64,000 nucleotides of DNA from Agromyces sp. G08B096 (GCF_040267705.1 NZ_CP158374.1:620001-684000); one strand, 5' to 3'; numbered from the stretch's first letter, positions 7,129 through 16,456 are shown. Notes: generated by a model not told the origin, from the sequence alone. A program made the numbers and translations.

Positions 7129-8240
7129 GGCTGGCCTCCGAGGCGTGCTGCGGCGTCGATGACGGGGCCGCGCATCGCGAGCAGCTCGGTCGACGACCGG
7201 GTCGGGTGGACGCGGTTCGTGAGGAATACTACCGAGCGCCGGCCGCCCGGCTCGGTCACGAACGCGGTGCCCGTGAATCCGGTGTGTCCGGCGGTGACCG
7301 GCCCGAGACCGCGCATCCACGGCTCATCGAGTCGCAGCCCGAGCGCCTGGCGGTAGTCGGGCTGGTCGCCGCCCGAATGGCCGTCGCCGCCGGAGTCGGC
7401 GGGGACCTCCCGTGCCGTGGTCAGCTGCCGCACCACGTGCTCGGGCAGCACGCGCTCGCCGTCGAGCATGCCCCCGGTCCGGATCGCCTCGGCGAACCGA
7501 AGCAGGTCGCGCGCCGTTCCGAACAGCCCGGCATTGCCGCTGACCCCGCCGAGGGCCCATGCCGTCTCGTCGTGCACCTCGCCCTGAACGAGCCCGCGGC
7601 CCGGCTGGTGCTCGGTCGCGGCGATCGTGTCGCGTGCGCCGGCCTCGGGGCGATACCCGGAATCCACCATCCCGAGCGGGCGGAGCACCCGCCGCGAGAC
7701 GACCTCGTCGAGGGGCATCCCGGCGAGGGTTTCGAGGGCGAGGCCGGCCCAGATATACCCGACGCACGAATAGCGATGGATGCCTCCCGCCGGGGCATCG
7801 GGTCTCGCGCCGAGCCGGAACCGCCGAGCGGCCGGGTCCGGCTCGCGGTCGAACCACTCCGCTGGGAAGCCGGCGGTGTGCGAGAGCAGCTGGGCGACGG
7901 TGATGTCGGCGAGGCCCGGCTTGGTGAACTCGGGGAGGAGCTCGCGGACGGGGAGGTCGGCGGTGAGGCCGCGGGCGTCGAGCTCGGCGAGCAGTGCCGT
8001 CGCCACGATTGGCTTCGTCACCGAGGCGAGGTCGAACCGCGTCTGTTCATCGACCGGCAGACCGCGGGAGGCCGCGGGGCGACCCGGCGCATCCCAGGCG
8101 CGGGTCGTGCCGGCGTGGTGCTCGAAGACGAGCTCGCCGTCGACGGCGACGATCAGGCCGACCGCCGTGAACACCCAACGCGCTCGCGCGTCGTCGATCA
8201 GGGCGACGAGCGCATCGGGCGGTGGTGATGTTTCCGGCAT
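7125..8240 (-). CDS. Serine hydrolase, beta-lactamase/PBP4-type family
   Basis: 371-aa cytoplasmic protein of the class C beta-lactamase/esterase fold. Motifs in order: Ser73-x-x-Lys76 (SVTK), YSC-type second motif in HRYSCVGY, and a third motif HTGFTG near the C-terminus. No signal peptide is present, which argues against a wall-facing beta-lactamase. In Bacillus subtilis the murQ-murR-murP locus includes a hydrolase, described as an N-acetylmuramyl-L-alanine amidase, that I recall being of this superfamily. Here too a muropeptide amidase or esterase that frees MurNAc is the best guess. First gene of the leftward operon with murR; divergent from murQ. AT-rich promoter directly upstream. Confidence 0.82.
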   Translation of the reverse strand: MPETSPPPDALVALIDDARARWVFTAVGLIVAVDGELVFEHHAGTTRAWDAPGRPAASRGLPVDEQTRFDLASVTKPIVATALLAELDARGLTADLPVRELLPEFTKPGLADITVAQLLSHTAGFPAEWFDREPDPAARRFRLGARPDAPAGGIHRYSCVGYIWAGLALETLAGMPLDEVVSRRVLRPLGMVDSGYRPEAGARDTIAATEHQPGRGLVQGEVHDETAWALGGVSGNAGLFGTARDLLRFAEAIRTGGMLDGERVLPEHVVRQLTTAREVPADSGGDGHSGGDQPDYRQALGLRLDEPWMRGLGPVTAGHTGFTGTAFVTEPGGRRSVVFLTNRVHPTRSSTELLAMRGPVIDAAARLGGQP

Positions 8241-8285
8241 GTGAAAAAAATAACCGACCAACTTCACATCCGCGACATTTTTGTC
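8241..8285. promoter_or_regulatory. Divergent AT-rich operator/promoter region of the MurNAc operons
   Basis: This is the most AT-rich stretch nearby, between hydrolase-murR (-) and murQ (+). It holds two inverted repeats: GTGAA-N17-TTCAC (8241-8267) and GACA-TTTT-TGTC (8274-8285). Either could be the MurR/RpiR operator controlling both directions. Assignment inferred from position. Confidence 0.5.
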
Positions 8286-8333
8286 CATACTGAGTTCGCA
8301 CCCGCCCCGACGACGTGAAGGACCTCCGGCACG

Positions 8334-9272
8334 ATGCCCACGCAGCCCCCGACGATCGATCGCCAGCACGACGGCGACCGGCTCTCGTCGCCCACCGAGC
8401 AGCGCCTCGCGGCGTCCACCGAACTCGACGCCCTGCCGAGCGTCGAGGTCCTGCGGCTGATGAACGCCGAAGACCGGGTCGCCGTCGACGCGGTCGCCGC
8501 GATCTTGCCGCAGCTCGCCGATGTCGTCGACCTCGCCGCCGATCGCTTCCTCCGCGGCGGCACGGTGCACTACTTCGGGGCAGGCACCTCCGGCCGGCTC
8601 GGCGTGCTCGACGCGGCCGAACTGCTGCCCACCTTCAACCTCGAGGCGGGGCGCGTGGTCGCGCACATCGCGGGCGGGCCGGCCGCCATCGTCAAAGCCG
8701 TCGAAGACGCCGAGGACTCCGACGCGGAGGGACGGGCGGCCGCGGCCGGCCTCGGTCCCGACGACGTCGCGTTCGGGCTCGCCGCCAGCGGCAACACCCC
8801 GTACGTCGGCGGCGCACTCGCCGCCGCCCGTGAGGCGGGTGCGCACACCGTGCTCGTCTCGAGCAACCCGCGCGCGACCCTCGCGCCGCTCGCCGACACC
8901 AACATCGTCCTCGAGACCGGCCCCGAAGTGCTCACCGGCTCCACCCGGCTGAAGGCCGCGACCGCCGAGAAGCTCGTGCTCAACGGCTTCTCGACCGCGC
9001 TCATGGTCGCCGTCGGCCGCACCTGGTCGAACCTCATGGTCTCGGTCGTCGCGACGAACGAGAAGCTCCGCCACCGCACGGTGCGGATCCTCCAGGAGGC
9101 CGCCGGCCTCGACGAAGCCGCGGCCCGCGCCCGGCTCGCCGACGCGGACGGCGAGCTGAAGACCGCCATCGTCACCGCCCTCGCGGGCGTCGACGTCGCC
9201 GAGGCACGTCGGCTCCTCGCCGGTCGGCACGGATCCGTGCGCGACGCGCTCGCCGCGGCATCCGACGGCTGA
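8334..9272 (+). CDS. murQ: N-acetylmuramic acid 6-phosphate etherase
   Basis: Cleaves the lactyl ether of MurNAc-6-phosphate to GlcNAc-6-phosphate and D-lactate, in the cytoplasm. 312 aa, normal length. The SIS-fold signature FGAGTSGRLGVLDAAELLPTF is at about residues 81-101, and a second conserved block is around LAASGNTPYVGGAL. The C-terminal helical part (TGSTRLKAATAEKLVLNGFST) is also family-typical. First gene of a six-gene operon (murQ, ABC importer, kinase, D-lactate dehydrogenase) that opposes its regulator. The D-lactate dehydrogenase at the operon end matches its second product. Confidence 0.96.
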   Translation: MPTQPPTIDRQHDGDRLSSPTEQRLAASTELDALPSVEVLRLMNAEDRVAVDAVAAILPQLADVVDLAADRFLRGGTVHYFGAGTSGRLGVLDAAELLPTFNLEAGRVVAHIAGGPAAIVKAVEDAEDSDAEGRAAAAGLGPDDVAFGLAASGNTPYVGGALAAAREAGAHTVLVSSNPRATLAPLADTNIVLETGPEVLTGSTRLKAATAEKLVLNGFSTALMVAVGRTWSNLMVSVVATNEKLRHRTVRILQEAAGLDEAAARARLADADGELKTAIVTALAGVDVAEARRLLAGRHGSVRDALAAASDG

Positions 9273-9359
9273 CCGCCCTCCGACGCACCACACGCACCAT
9301 CCAGCACCATCCAGCAGCACCCCACCGCACAGACAGAACCCCCACATGAAGGAGAAACG

Positions 9360-10646
9360 ATGAGGCGACGCATCCTCACCACGGCGGCCATCCTGGCCGG
9401 CTCCGCGCTCGCGCTCAGCGCGTGCGCGCCGAGCGCCTCGAGCGGCGGCGACCAGGCCACCGGCGACGAGGTCACCCTCAAGGTCTGGTCCTGGCGCACC
9501 GAAGACGTCGAGGCGTATAACACGATCTTCGACGTCTTCGAGGAGGAGCACCCCGGCATCACCGTCGAGTTCGAGGCGTTCCAGAACACCGAGTACAACC
9601 AGATCCTCACCACCGGCCTCGCCGGCAGCGACGGCCCCGACGTGCCCATGGTGCGCGCCTACGGCCAGCTGCAGCCGAACATCGAGGCCGGACAGCTGGA
9701 GCCCATCGACGGCGAGGTCGACGGCCTCGACGACATCGCGCCGAGCGTCATCGCCGGCGCCAAGGGCAAGGCCGACGGCAAGACCTATGCCGTGCCGCTC
9801 GCCACGCAGACGCTGCAGATGTTCTACAACAAGCAGATCTTCGAAGAGCAGGGCCTCGAGGTGCCGACCACCTGGGACGAGTTCATCGACGTGCAGGAGA
9901 AGCTCCTCGCCGCGGGCATCACCCCGATGGCGCTCGGCGCGAAGGATGACTGGATCCTGCCGATCTTCGCCGACATCGTCGGCAGCGCCCGCTACGGCGG
10001 CTCGGAGTTCGAGCAGCAGGTGCTCTCAGGGGAGAAGGACTTCACCGACCCCGACTACGTCGCGTCGCTGCAGCTCATCACCGACCTGCAGAAGTACCTC
10101 ACGCCCGACGTCGTCGGCGTGAGCTACACCGACAGCCAGATCCAGTTCACGTCGGGTCAGGCGGCGCAGTTCCCGGGCGGCTCGTTCGAGATCGCGACGT
10201 TCCGCAACCAGGCGCCCGACCTCGACTTCGGCTCGTACCAGGTGCCGCTGCCCGAGGGTGCCGTGCTCGACGCGCCGGTCTCGCCCGCGTACGCCGACGG
10301 CAACTTCGCCATCAACTCGAAGTCGAAGAAGAAGGAGGCGGCGTTCGAGCTGCTGAACTGGCTCGCGACGCCCGAGTTCGGTCAGCTGGTCGCCGACGAG
10401 CTCAACCAGTTCTCGGCGATCCCCGGCGTGGAGTACTCCGACGAGGTCATGCAGGAGGCGTGGTCGAACTACGAGGACGGCCAGGCGCCGTACCTGCTGC
10501 TCGTCGACTTCCGCTACGGCGAGCCGCTCGGCACCGCGGTCCTCGGCGCCGAGGTGCAGAAGATGTTCCTCGGCCAGCAGGATGCCGCCGGCGCGGCCGC
10601 CGCGCTGCAGACCGGCATCTCCCAGTGGTTCACCCCCGGCGAGTGA
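9360..10646 (+). CDS. Sugar ABC transporter substrate-binding lipoprotein (family 1)
   Basis: 428-aa lipoprotein that would capture the substrate outside the membrane and deliver it to the two permeases downstream. A signal peptide ends in a lipobox, LSAC, with Cys22 lipidated. The mature part has the two-lobed family 1 solute-binding fold, with PVPLATQT-like hinge segments (AVPLATQTLQMFYNKQIFEE) and the typical late SPAYADGNFAINSKSKKKEAA block. By context the ligand is MurNAc, a MurNAc-containing disaccharide or a muropeptide; the sequence alone shows only a carbohydrate-type binder. GAAGGAGAAACG precedes the ATG. No ATPase gene is present in this operon. Confidence 0.88.
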   Translation: MRRRILTTAAILAGSALALSACAPSASSGGDQATGDEVTLKVWSWRTEDVEAYNTIFDVFEEEHPGITVEFEAFQNTEYNQILTTGLAGSDGPDVPMVRAYGQLQPNIEAGQLEPIDGEVDGLDDIAPSVIAGAKGKADGKTYAVPLATQTLQMFYNKQIFEEQGLEVPTTWDEFIDVQEKLLAAGITPMALGAKDDWILPIFADIVGSARYGGSEFEQQVLSGEKDFTDPDYVASLQLITDLQKYLTPDVVGVSYTDSQIQFTSGQAAQFPGGSFEIATFRNQAPDLDFGSYQVPLPEGAVLDAPVSPAYADGNFAINSKSKKKEAAFELLNWLATPEFGQLVADELNQFSAIPGVEYSDEVMQEAWSNYEDGQAPYLLLVDFRYGEPLGTAVLGAEVQKMFLGQQDAAGAAAALQTGISQWFTPGE

Positions 10647-10684
10647 CGCCGATCACCCCATCCCGATAAGGAGCGACGAAGACC

Positions 10685-11638
10685 ATGTCCGCCATCACCG
10701 TGCCGAAGGTGCGCCGTCGGCGCGTGACCACCGGGGTCACCCTGTCCCGCCGGGCGGGCATGGTCTTCGTCCTCCCCGCCCTGCTGCTCTTCGCGGTGTT
10801 CATCGCCTACCCGCTGCTCACCGCGCTCAGCTACTCGTTCTTCGACTGGACCGGGATCCTCCGCGGCGACTTCACCGGCCTCGAGAACTACGTGAAGCTG
10901 TTCACCACGCTGCCCTACAGCGAGGACATCCCGAACGCGTTCCTGCACAACATCCTGCTGTTCATCGGCGCGATGGTGTTCCAGAACACGGTGGGCCTCG
11001 GCCTCGCGACGCTGCTGCACCGGCGGGCGCGGTTCAAGCGCTTCTTCCAGACGATGTACACGCTCCCGTACCTCGTCTCCCCGCTCGTCATCGGCTACCT
11101 GTGGTCGCTCATGCTGTCGCCGCTGTTCGGCCCGGTGAACGCGGTGCTGCGGGCCATCGGCCTCGGCGAGCTCGCCCAGCCCTGGCTCGGCAATCCGCAG
11201 ACGGCGATCTGGGTGGTCGTGATCGTCACGGCCTGGCAGTGGATCGGCTTCCCGGTGCTGCTCTACGGCGCGGCCCTCGGCGGCATCCCGGAGGAGATCG
11301 ATGAGGCCGCCTCCCTCGACGGGGCGACCTCGTGGCAGCGGTTCCGCTCGATCACCCTGCCGATGCTGGTGCCGGCGATCGGCACCGTGAGCGTACTCAC
11401 CTTCATCGGCGCGATGGAGGCGTTCCCGATCCCGTACGCGCTCGGCGGCTCGCAGGGCAACCCGGCCGGCGCCACCGACGTGCTGAGCCTGCTGTTCTAT
11501 CGCACAGCCTTCGAGTCGGGCTCCTCGAACGCCATCGGTACGAGCTCGGCCATCGCGACGCTGCTGTTCCTGTTCATCTTCGGCATCTCGATGCTCATCA
11601 CCGCGCTCATGCGCCGCGCCGAACGGAAGCTCTTCTGA
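10685..11638 (+). CDS. Sugar ABC transporter permease (MalF/UgpA type)
   Basis: 317-aa inner-membrane subunit with six predicted membrane helices; the first is the hydrophobic stretch around VFVLPALLLFAVFIAYPLL. The cytoplasmic coupling loop carries the EAA motif as EEIDEAASLDGATSWQRF, which docks the shared ATPase (MsiK-like, encoded elsewhere). It follows the binding protein by 38 nt with its own AAGGAG site. The next permease starts within its stop codon (TGATG). Part of the proposed MurNAc importer. Confidence 0.9.
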   Translation: MSAITVPKVRRRRVTTGVTLSRRAGMVFVLPALLLFAVFIAYPLLTALSYSFFDWTGILRGDFTGLENYVKLFTTLPYSEDIPNAFLHNILLFIGAMVFQNTVGLGLATLLHRRARFKRFFQTMYTLPYLVSPLVIGYLWSLMLSPLFGPVNAVLRAIGLGELAQPWLGNPQTAIWVVVIVTAWQWIGFPVLLYGAALGGIPEEIDEAASLDGATSWQRFRSITLPMLVPAIGTVSVLTFIGAMEAFPIPYALGGSQGNPAGATDVLSLLFYRTAFESGSSNAIGTSSAIATLLFLFIFGISMLITALMRRAERKLF

Positions 11639-12558
11639 TGACCGCGACGATCACCCCCGAGTCCCGCGACGCCGGCGCGGCACGGTCCGGCGACGAGCAC
11701 GGCATGGCCGGCGGGCCGCGCCCCGGCCGAACGCGGCGCCGCCCCACGTTCGGAGGGCTCGCGTCGAGCACCTTCCTCTGGATCTATGCGGCGATCTCGA
11801 TCGCCCCGCTGCTGCTCATGCTCTCGAACTCCCTGCGCACCACGCAGGATATGGCGAAGCAGCCCCTCGGCCTGCCGCTGCCGCCGAACTTCACGAGCTA
11901 CCAGAAGGCGTGGGTCACCGCGTCGTTCGACACCTACTTCTTCAACTCGATCTTCGTGACCGTGGCATCCGTGCTGCTGTCGACGGCCGTGTCGCTGCTC
12001 GCCGCGTACGCCTTCGCCCGCACGCGCTCGAAGTGGTTCACCGCGCTCGAGGGGCTGTTCCTCTCAGGGCTCATGCTGCCGGTGTATCTCGCGATCCTGC
12101 CGTTGTTCTTCCTGCTCGACTCGCTCGGCATGGTGTCGAACCTGTGGAGCCTGATCCTCGTGTACGGGGCGCTCGGGATCCCGTTCTCGACGTTCGTGCT
12201 CGCGAGCTTCTTCCGGCAGCTGCCGATGGAGCTCGACGAGGCCGCCCGCCTCGACGGCGCCGGCCCGTTCCAGACGTTCTGGCGGGTGCACCTGCCGCTC
12301 GTGCGGCCGGCGATCGCGACCGTCATCGTGTTCCGCTTCGTGCCGGTGTGGAACGACTTCTTCTACCCGCTGATCCTCATCCGCGACCAGTCGTCGTACA
12401 CGCTGCCGGTCGGCATCACGCGGTTCTTCGGCGAGTACCAGACCGACTGGGCGACGCTGTTCGCCGGCCTCACGCTCGCGACCATCCCGCTCGTCGTGCT
12501 GTTCCTCCTCGCCACCAAGCAGATCGTGTCGGGGCTCACTGCAGGCATGAGCAAGTGA
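11638..12558 (+). CDS. Sugar ABC transporter permease (MalG/UgpE type)
   Basis: 306 aa. A charged, disordered N-terminal tail of about 45 residues is followed by six membrane helices (first near FLWIYAAISIAPLLLML). The EAA loop reads MELDEAARLDGAGPFQTF. Second half of the permease heterodimer with the preceding gene. I placed the start at the ATG that overlaps the upstream TGA by one base, since the frame upstream lies within the other permease. Its own stop overlaps the kinase start (GTGA). Confidence 0.9.
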   Translation: MTATITPESRDAGAARSGDEHGMAGGPRPGRTRRRPTFGGLASSTFLWIYAAISIAPLLLMLSNSLRTTQDMAKQPLGLPLPPNFTSYQKAWVTASFDTYFFNSIFVTVASVLLSTAVSLLAAYAFARTRSKWFTALEGLFLSGLMLPVYLAILPLFFLLDSLGMVSNLWSLILVYGALGIPFSTFVLASFFRQLPMELDEAARLDGAGPFQTFWRVHLPLVRPAIATVIVFRFVPVWNDFFYPLILIRDQSSYTLPVGITRFFGEYQTDWATLFAGLTLATIPLVVLFLLATKQIVSGLTAGMSK

Positions 12559-13592
12559 GCCTGCTCGGCATCGACATCGGCGGCTCCGGCAGCCGGGTCG
12601 CGGTTCTGCCGCTGGGGGGCGGACCGCGGCTCGAGCTCGCCGGCGAACGTGCCGGGGTCACGGCCGAGGGCAGCTCCGTGCCCGCGACGGCGCTCGCGCT
12701 CGTGCGCGCGGCGCGTGCGGCCTGGCCGGCCGAGACCGCCCGGATCGAGGGTGTCGGGCTGGGGGCCACCGGGCTCGGCACGCTGGTCGCGGATCCCGCG
12801 GCGCTCGCGACGGAGCTCGGCGCGGAACTCGCATCGGACCGCGGGTCGGGCGCGGATGCGTCGCGGCCCACTTTCGCCGGAACGGATGCCTCGCCCTCGC
12901 CGCAGCCATCGGGGTCACGGCCGCGCGTCGCCGTCGCGATCGACGCCGTGACCGCGCATCTCGGTGCGCTCGCCGGCCGACCCGGGGCGATCGTCGCGCT
13001 CGGCACGGGCGCCATCGCGTTCGGGACGGACGGCGCCGACATCTGGCGGCGCGTGGACGGCTGGGGGCACCTGCTCGGCGACCGCGGCGGCGGGGCGTGG
13101 ATCGGCCTGCGCGGGCTCGAGACGGCGATGCGGGCCCACGACGGCGTCGACACTGCGGGCACCGCGCTGCTCGCCGCAGCCGTCGCCCGGTTCGGCGAGC
13201 CCATGACCTGGCCGGCGCAGCTCTACACGCGGCACGATCGCGCCGGCGTGCTGGCGAGCTTCGCGCCGGATGTCACGGCGGTCGCGGCCGACGGTGATGC
13301 CGCGGCGACGGCGATCCTCACCGATGCGGGCACCGAGGCGGCGCGCAGCGGCATCGCCGCGCTCGCCCCGGGCCTGCCGCCGCGGATCGCGGCGACCGGG
13401 GGACTGCTCGCAGCCGGCGGGCCGCTCGTCGCCGCATTCCGCGACACCATCGTCGGTGCCTGGCCCGACGTCGAGCTCGTCGAGCCCGCCGGCGACCCCC
13501 TCGACGGCGCCCTCCGACTCGCCGAGCTGGCTGCGGCGGGAGGCATCCGCACCCACGCGCCGTACGTCTGGACCGCGGAGGCCGTCGCGTGA
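12555..13592 (+). CDS. murK: BadF/BadG-type N-acetyl amino sugar kinase (MurK-like)
   Basis: 345-aa ASKHA-fold kinase. The phosphate-1 loop is GIDIGGSGSRVAVL at the N-terminus. A second loop, ALGTGAIAFGTD, and the conserved WGHLLGDRGGGAWIG block are typical of BadF/BadG and GlcNAc kinases. In Clostridium acetobutylicum the enzyme of this family, MurK, phosphorylates MurNAc and GlcNAc on C6. Here it would make the MurNAc-6-phosphate that MurQ needs, because the sugar enters by an ABC importer rather than a phosphorylating PTS. GTG start overlapping the upstream stop (GTGA). A close paralogue lies at 60368-61363. The symbol is by analogy and context. Confidence 0.83.
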   Translation: MSLLGIDIGGSGSRVAVLPLGGGPRLELAGERAGVTAEGSSVPATALALVRAARAAWPAETARIEGVGLGATGLGTLVADPAALATELGAELASDRGSGADASRPTFAGTDASPSPQPSGSRPRVAVAIDAVTAHLGALAGRPGAIVALGTGAIAFGTDGADIWRRVDGWGHLLGDRGGGAWIGLRGLETAMRAHDGVDTAGTALLAAAVARFGEPMTWPAQLYTRHDRAGVLASFAPDVTAVAADGDAAATAILTDAGTEAARSGIAALAPGLPPRIAATGGLLAAGGPLVAAFRDTIVGAWPDVELVEPAGDPLDGALRLAELAAAGGIRTHAPYVWTAEAVA

Positions 13593-16456
13593 CGGCGGCG
13601 GCCTCGCTCGTCGCGGACCTCCGTGCGGTCCTGCCCGAGGCGCGTGTCTCGACGCGGGCCATCGACCGGCACGCCCTCGCCCACGACGCCTCGCACTACC
13701 TGCTCGTCCCCGAGGCGGTCGCCGTCGCCGAGGATGCCGCGGACGTCGCGCGGGTGCTCGCCGCGGCGACGCGCCACCGCGTGCCGGTGACGTTCCGATC
13801 GGGCGGGACGAGCCTCTCCGGCCAGGCGTCAGCGCCCGGCCTGCTGCTCGACACCCGCCGCGGCTTCCGCCGCACGGAGGTGCTCGACGGCGGAGCCCGG
13901 GTGCGGGTCGAACCGGGCGTCACGCTCCGGTCGGCGAACGCGCGGCTCGCCCGGCACGGCCGCGCCCTCGGACCCGACCCGGCCAGCGAGGTCGCCTGCA
14001 CGGTCGGCGGCGTCATCGCCAACAACTCCTCCGGTATGGCCGCCGGCGTCGAGCTGAACAGCTACCGCACGCTCGAATCGCTCGTCGCGGTGCTGCCCTC
14101 GGGCACGGTCGTCGACAGTGCCGCGCCCGACGCCGCGGATCGGCTCCGCCGGGACGAACCCGAGCTCGTCGCGGCGCTCACCGCGCTCCGCGACCGCGTA
14201 CGAGCCGATCCCGCCTCGGTCGCCGAGATCCGCGAGCGCTTCGCGATGAAGAACACGATGGGCTACGCCCTCAACGCCTTCCTCGACTTCGACGACCCGC
14301 TCGACCTGCTCGTGCACCTGCTCGTCGGCAGCGAGGGCACGCTCGCCTTCGTCGCCGACGCCGTGTTCCGCACGGTCGCCGTCGACCCGCACGTCGCGAC
14401 CGGGCTGCTGATCTTCGAGTCGGTCGACGCCGCCGCGGCCGCCCTGCCGGCCCTCGTCGCCACGGGAGCGGCCGCCCTGGAACTCATGGATGCCACATCC
14501 CTCAGGGTCGCCCGCCGGGACCCCGCGGCGCCGGCGGCGGTGCAGGGCTTCGACCTCGCCGAGCACGCCGCGCTCCTGGTCGAGTACCGAGGTGCCACCC
14601 CGGAGGCGCTCGCCAGTCGCATGGCCGCCGCGCAGACCGTGCTCGACGGGCTGCCCCTGGTCCGCGCCGCGGAGCTCAGCGCCGATCCGGCCACCCGCGC
14701 CGCGCTCTGGCACGTGCGGAAGGGCCTCTACGCGACCGTCGCCGGCGCGCGCCCGAGTGGCACCACCGCCCTCCTCGAGGACGTCGCGGTGCCGGTGAGT
14801 CGGCTCGCCGACGCGTGTCGCGATCTCCGAGCGCTGTGCGAACGGTTCGCCTACCCCGACAGCGTGATCTTCGGACACGCCAAAGACGGCAACCTGCACT
14901 TCATGGTCACCGACGACTTCGACGCGCCGGGCGCACGCGACCGGCTCCGCGCCTTCACCGAGGCCCTCGTCGACCTGGTGCTCGGACACGGCGGCAACCT
15001 CAAGGCCGAACACGGCACCGGCCGGGCGATGGCGCCCTTCGTGCCCCGCCAGTACCGGGCCGAACTCGTGGAGGTCATGCGCGAGCTCAAACGCGCCTTC
15101 GACCCCGCCGGCGTGCTGAACCCCGGCGTCATCCTCACCGACGATCACGACGCGCACCTGCGCGACCTGAAACCCGTCGTCTCCGTGGAGGCGGAGGTCG
15201 ACCGATGCGTCGAGTGCGGCTACTGCGAGCCGGTGTGCCCGAGCCGCGACCTCACGCTCACGCCGCGGCAGCGCATCGTCGTGCGGCGCTCGCGCGCGCT
15301 CGCGGAGGCGGCGGGGGACGCCCGGCTCGTCGCGGAGCTCGATCAGGCGTACGAGTACGACGGAGTGCAGACCTGCGCGGTCGACGGGATGTGCCAGACG
15401 GCGTGCCCGGTGCGGATCAACACGGGGGATCTCGTGAAGCGGCTCCGCGCCGAGGGCCGCTCGGCCCTCGAGCAGCGCACGTGGGCGACCGCGGCCCGGC
15501 ACTGGGGCGCCGTCACCGGTGCCGCCGGCGTGGCCCTGGATGTCGCCGCCGCGGTGCCGACGCCGCTCGTGCAGCTGCCCAACCGGGCGGCCCGCGCGGT
15601 GCTCGGCAGCGACACCGTGCCGTTGTACACCGGTGACCTGCCCGCGGGCGGCCGCGCCCGCAGCCGGGTCGCGCACGCGGAGCGGACGTCGGGTGCCGGC
15701 GCGTCGCGGCCCTCCGCGCCGGTCGCGGTCTTCCTGCCGAGCTGCCAGGGCGCGATGTTCGCGCCCGGCGACCCGTCCGGCCCCGGAGTCCAGGCCGCCC
15801 TCGAGCGGCTCGCGGGCCTCGCCGGGCTCGCCCTCGTCGTCCCCGACGGGGTCGACGGACTCTGCTGCGGCACACCGTGGTCGTCGAAGGGCTTCGGCGC
15901 CGGCCACCGAGAGATGGCCGATCGGGTGCTCGACGCGGTCTGGTCGGCGAGCGACGGCGGGCGGCTCCCGGTGGTCGTGGACGCCTCGTCGTGCACCGAG
16001 GGTGTCGCCCGGATCATGAGACTCGCCCGCGAAGCGGGCGACCCGCGCGCCGTCGAGGTCGTCGACGCCGTCGCCTTTACCGCCGAGCACGTACTGCCGG
16101 CACTGCCCGGGCTCGATGCGTCGGCGCGGATCGACCGGGTGGTGCTGCATCCGACCTGCTCGTCGGCGCAGCTCGGGATCGACGCCGATCTGCGCCGGCT
16201 CGCGAGCGCGATCGCCGACGACGTGCAGGTGCCGGTCGCGTGGAACTGCTGCGGCTTCGCGGGCGACCGGGGCATGCTGCATCCGGAGCTGACCGCCGCC
16301 GCGACCGCCGCGGAAGCCGCCGAAGTGCAGGGGCTCGACGGCGATGCCCACGCCTCGTGCAACCGGGCCTGCGAGATCGCCATGACTCGCGCGACGGGGC
16401 GGACGTACCGGCACCTGCTCGAGCTGGTCGCCGAGCGCTACGCGGTCACGGCGTAG
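13589..16456 (+). CDS. FAD-linked, Fe-S D-lactate dehydrogenase (two-domain type)
   Basis: 955-aa flavoprotein expected to oxidise D-lactate to pyruvate and pass electrons to the quinone pool. Order: FAD-binding PCMH domain (about residues 40-230, with FRSGGTSLSGQA), FAD-oxidase C-terminal domain (about 250-520, with GHAKDGNLHFMVTD and NLKAEHGTGRAMAPF), two 4Fe-4S motifs (CVECGYCEPVC from Cys540; CAVDGMCQTAC from Cys596), then a CCG region with LCCGTPW and WNCCGFAG. GTG start overlapping the kinase stop by 4 nt. Being last in a murQ operon explains its job: MurQ releases one D-lactate per MurNAc. A glycolate-type substrate is possible but less likely here. Confidence 0.88.
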   Translation: MTAAASLVADLRAVLPEARVSTRAIDRHALAHDASHYLLVPEAVAVAEDAADVARVLAAATRHRVPVTFRSGGTSLSGQASAPGLLLDTRRGFRRTEVLDGGARVRVEPGVTLRSANARLARHGRALGPDPASEVACTVGGVIANNSSGMAAGVELNSYRTLESLVAVLPSGTVVDSAAPDAADRLRRDEPELVAALTALRDRVRADPASVAEIRERFAMKNTMGYALNAFLDFDDPLDLLVHLLVGSEGTLAFVADAVFRTVAVDPHVATGLLIFESVDAAAAALPALVATGAAALELMDATSLRVARRDPAAPAAVQGFDLAEHAALLVEYRGATPEALASRMAAAQTVLDGLPLVRAAELSADPATRAALWHVRKGLYATVAGARPSGTTALLEDVAVPVSRLADACRDLRALCERFAYPDSVIFGHAKDGNLHFMVTDDFDAPGARDRLRAFTEALVDLVLGHGGNLKAEHGTGRAMAPFVPRQYRAELVEVMRELKRAFDPAGVLNPGVILTDDHDAHLRDLKPVVSVEAEVDRCVECGYCEPVCPSRDLTLTPRQRIVVRRSRALAEAAGDARLVAELDQAYEYDGVQTCAVDGMCQTACPVRINTGDLVKRLRAEGRSALEQRTWATAARHWGAVTGAAGVALDVAAAVPTPLVQLPNRAARAVLGSDTVPLYTGDLPAGGRARSRVAHAERTSGAGASRPSAPVAVFLPSCQGAMFAPGDPSGPGVQAALERLAGLAGLALVVPDGVDGLCCGTPWSSKGFGAGHREMADRVLDAVWSASDGGRLPVVVDASSCTEGVARIMRLAREAGDPRAVEVVDAVAFTAEHVLPALPGLDASARIDRVVLHPTCSSAQLGIDADLRRLASAIADDVQVPVAWNCCGFAGDRGMLHPELTAAATAAEAAEVQGLDGDAHASCNRACEIAMTRATGRTYRHLLELVAERYAVTA

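Noticed and set aside
7125..8240. Beta-lactamase resistance gene
   Set aside because: No signal peptide, a YSC-type second motif, and a murR operon partner; a muropeptide-related hydrolase fits better.
13829..16414. 861-codon open frame antisense to the D-lactate dehydrogenase
   Set aside because: It is the mirror frame of a gene with clear FAD and Fe-S motifs. Long antisense frames are expected at this GC, and its product is low-complexity Arg/Gly/Ala-rich with no domain.
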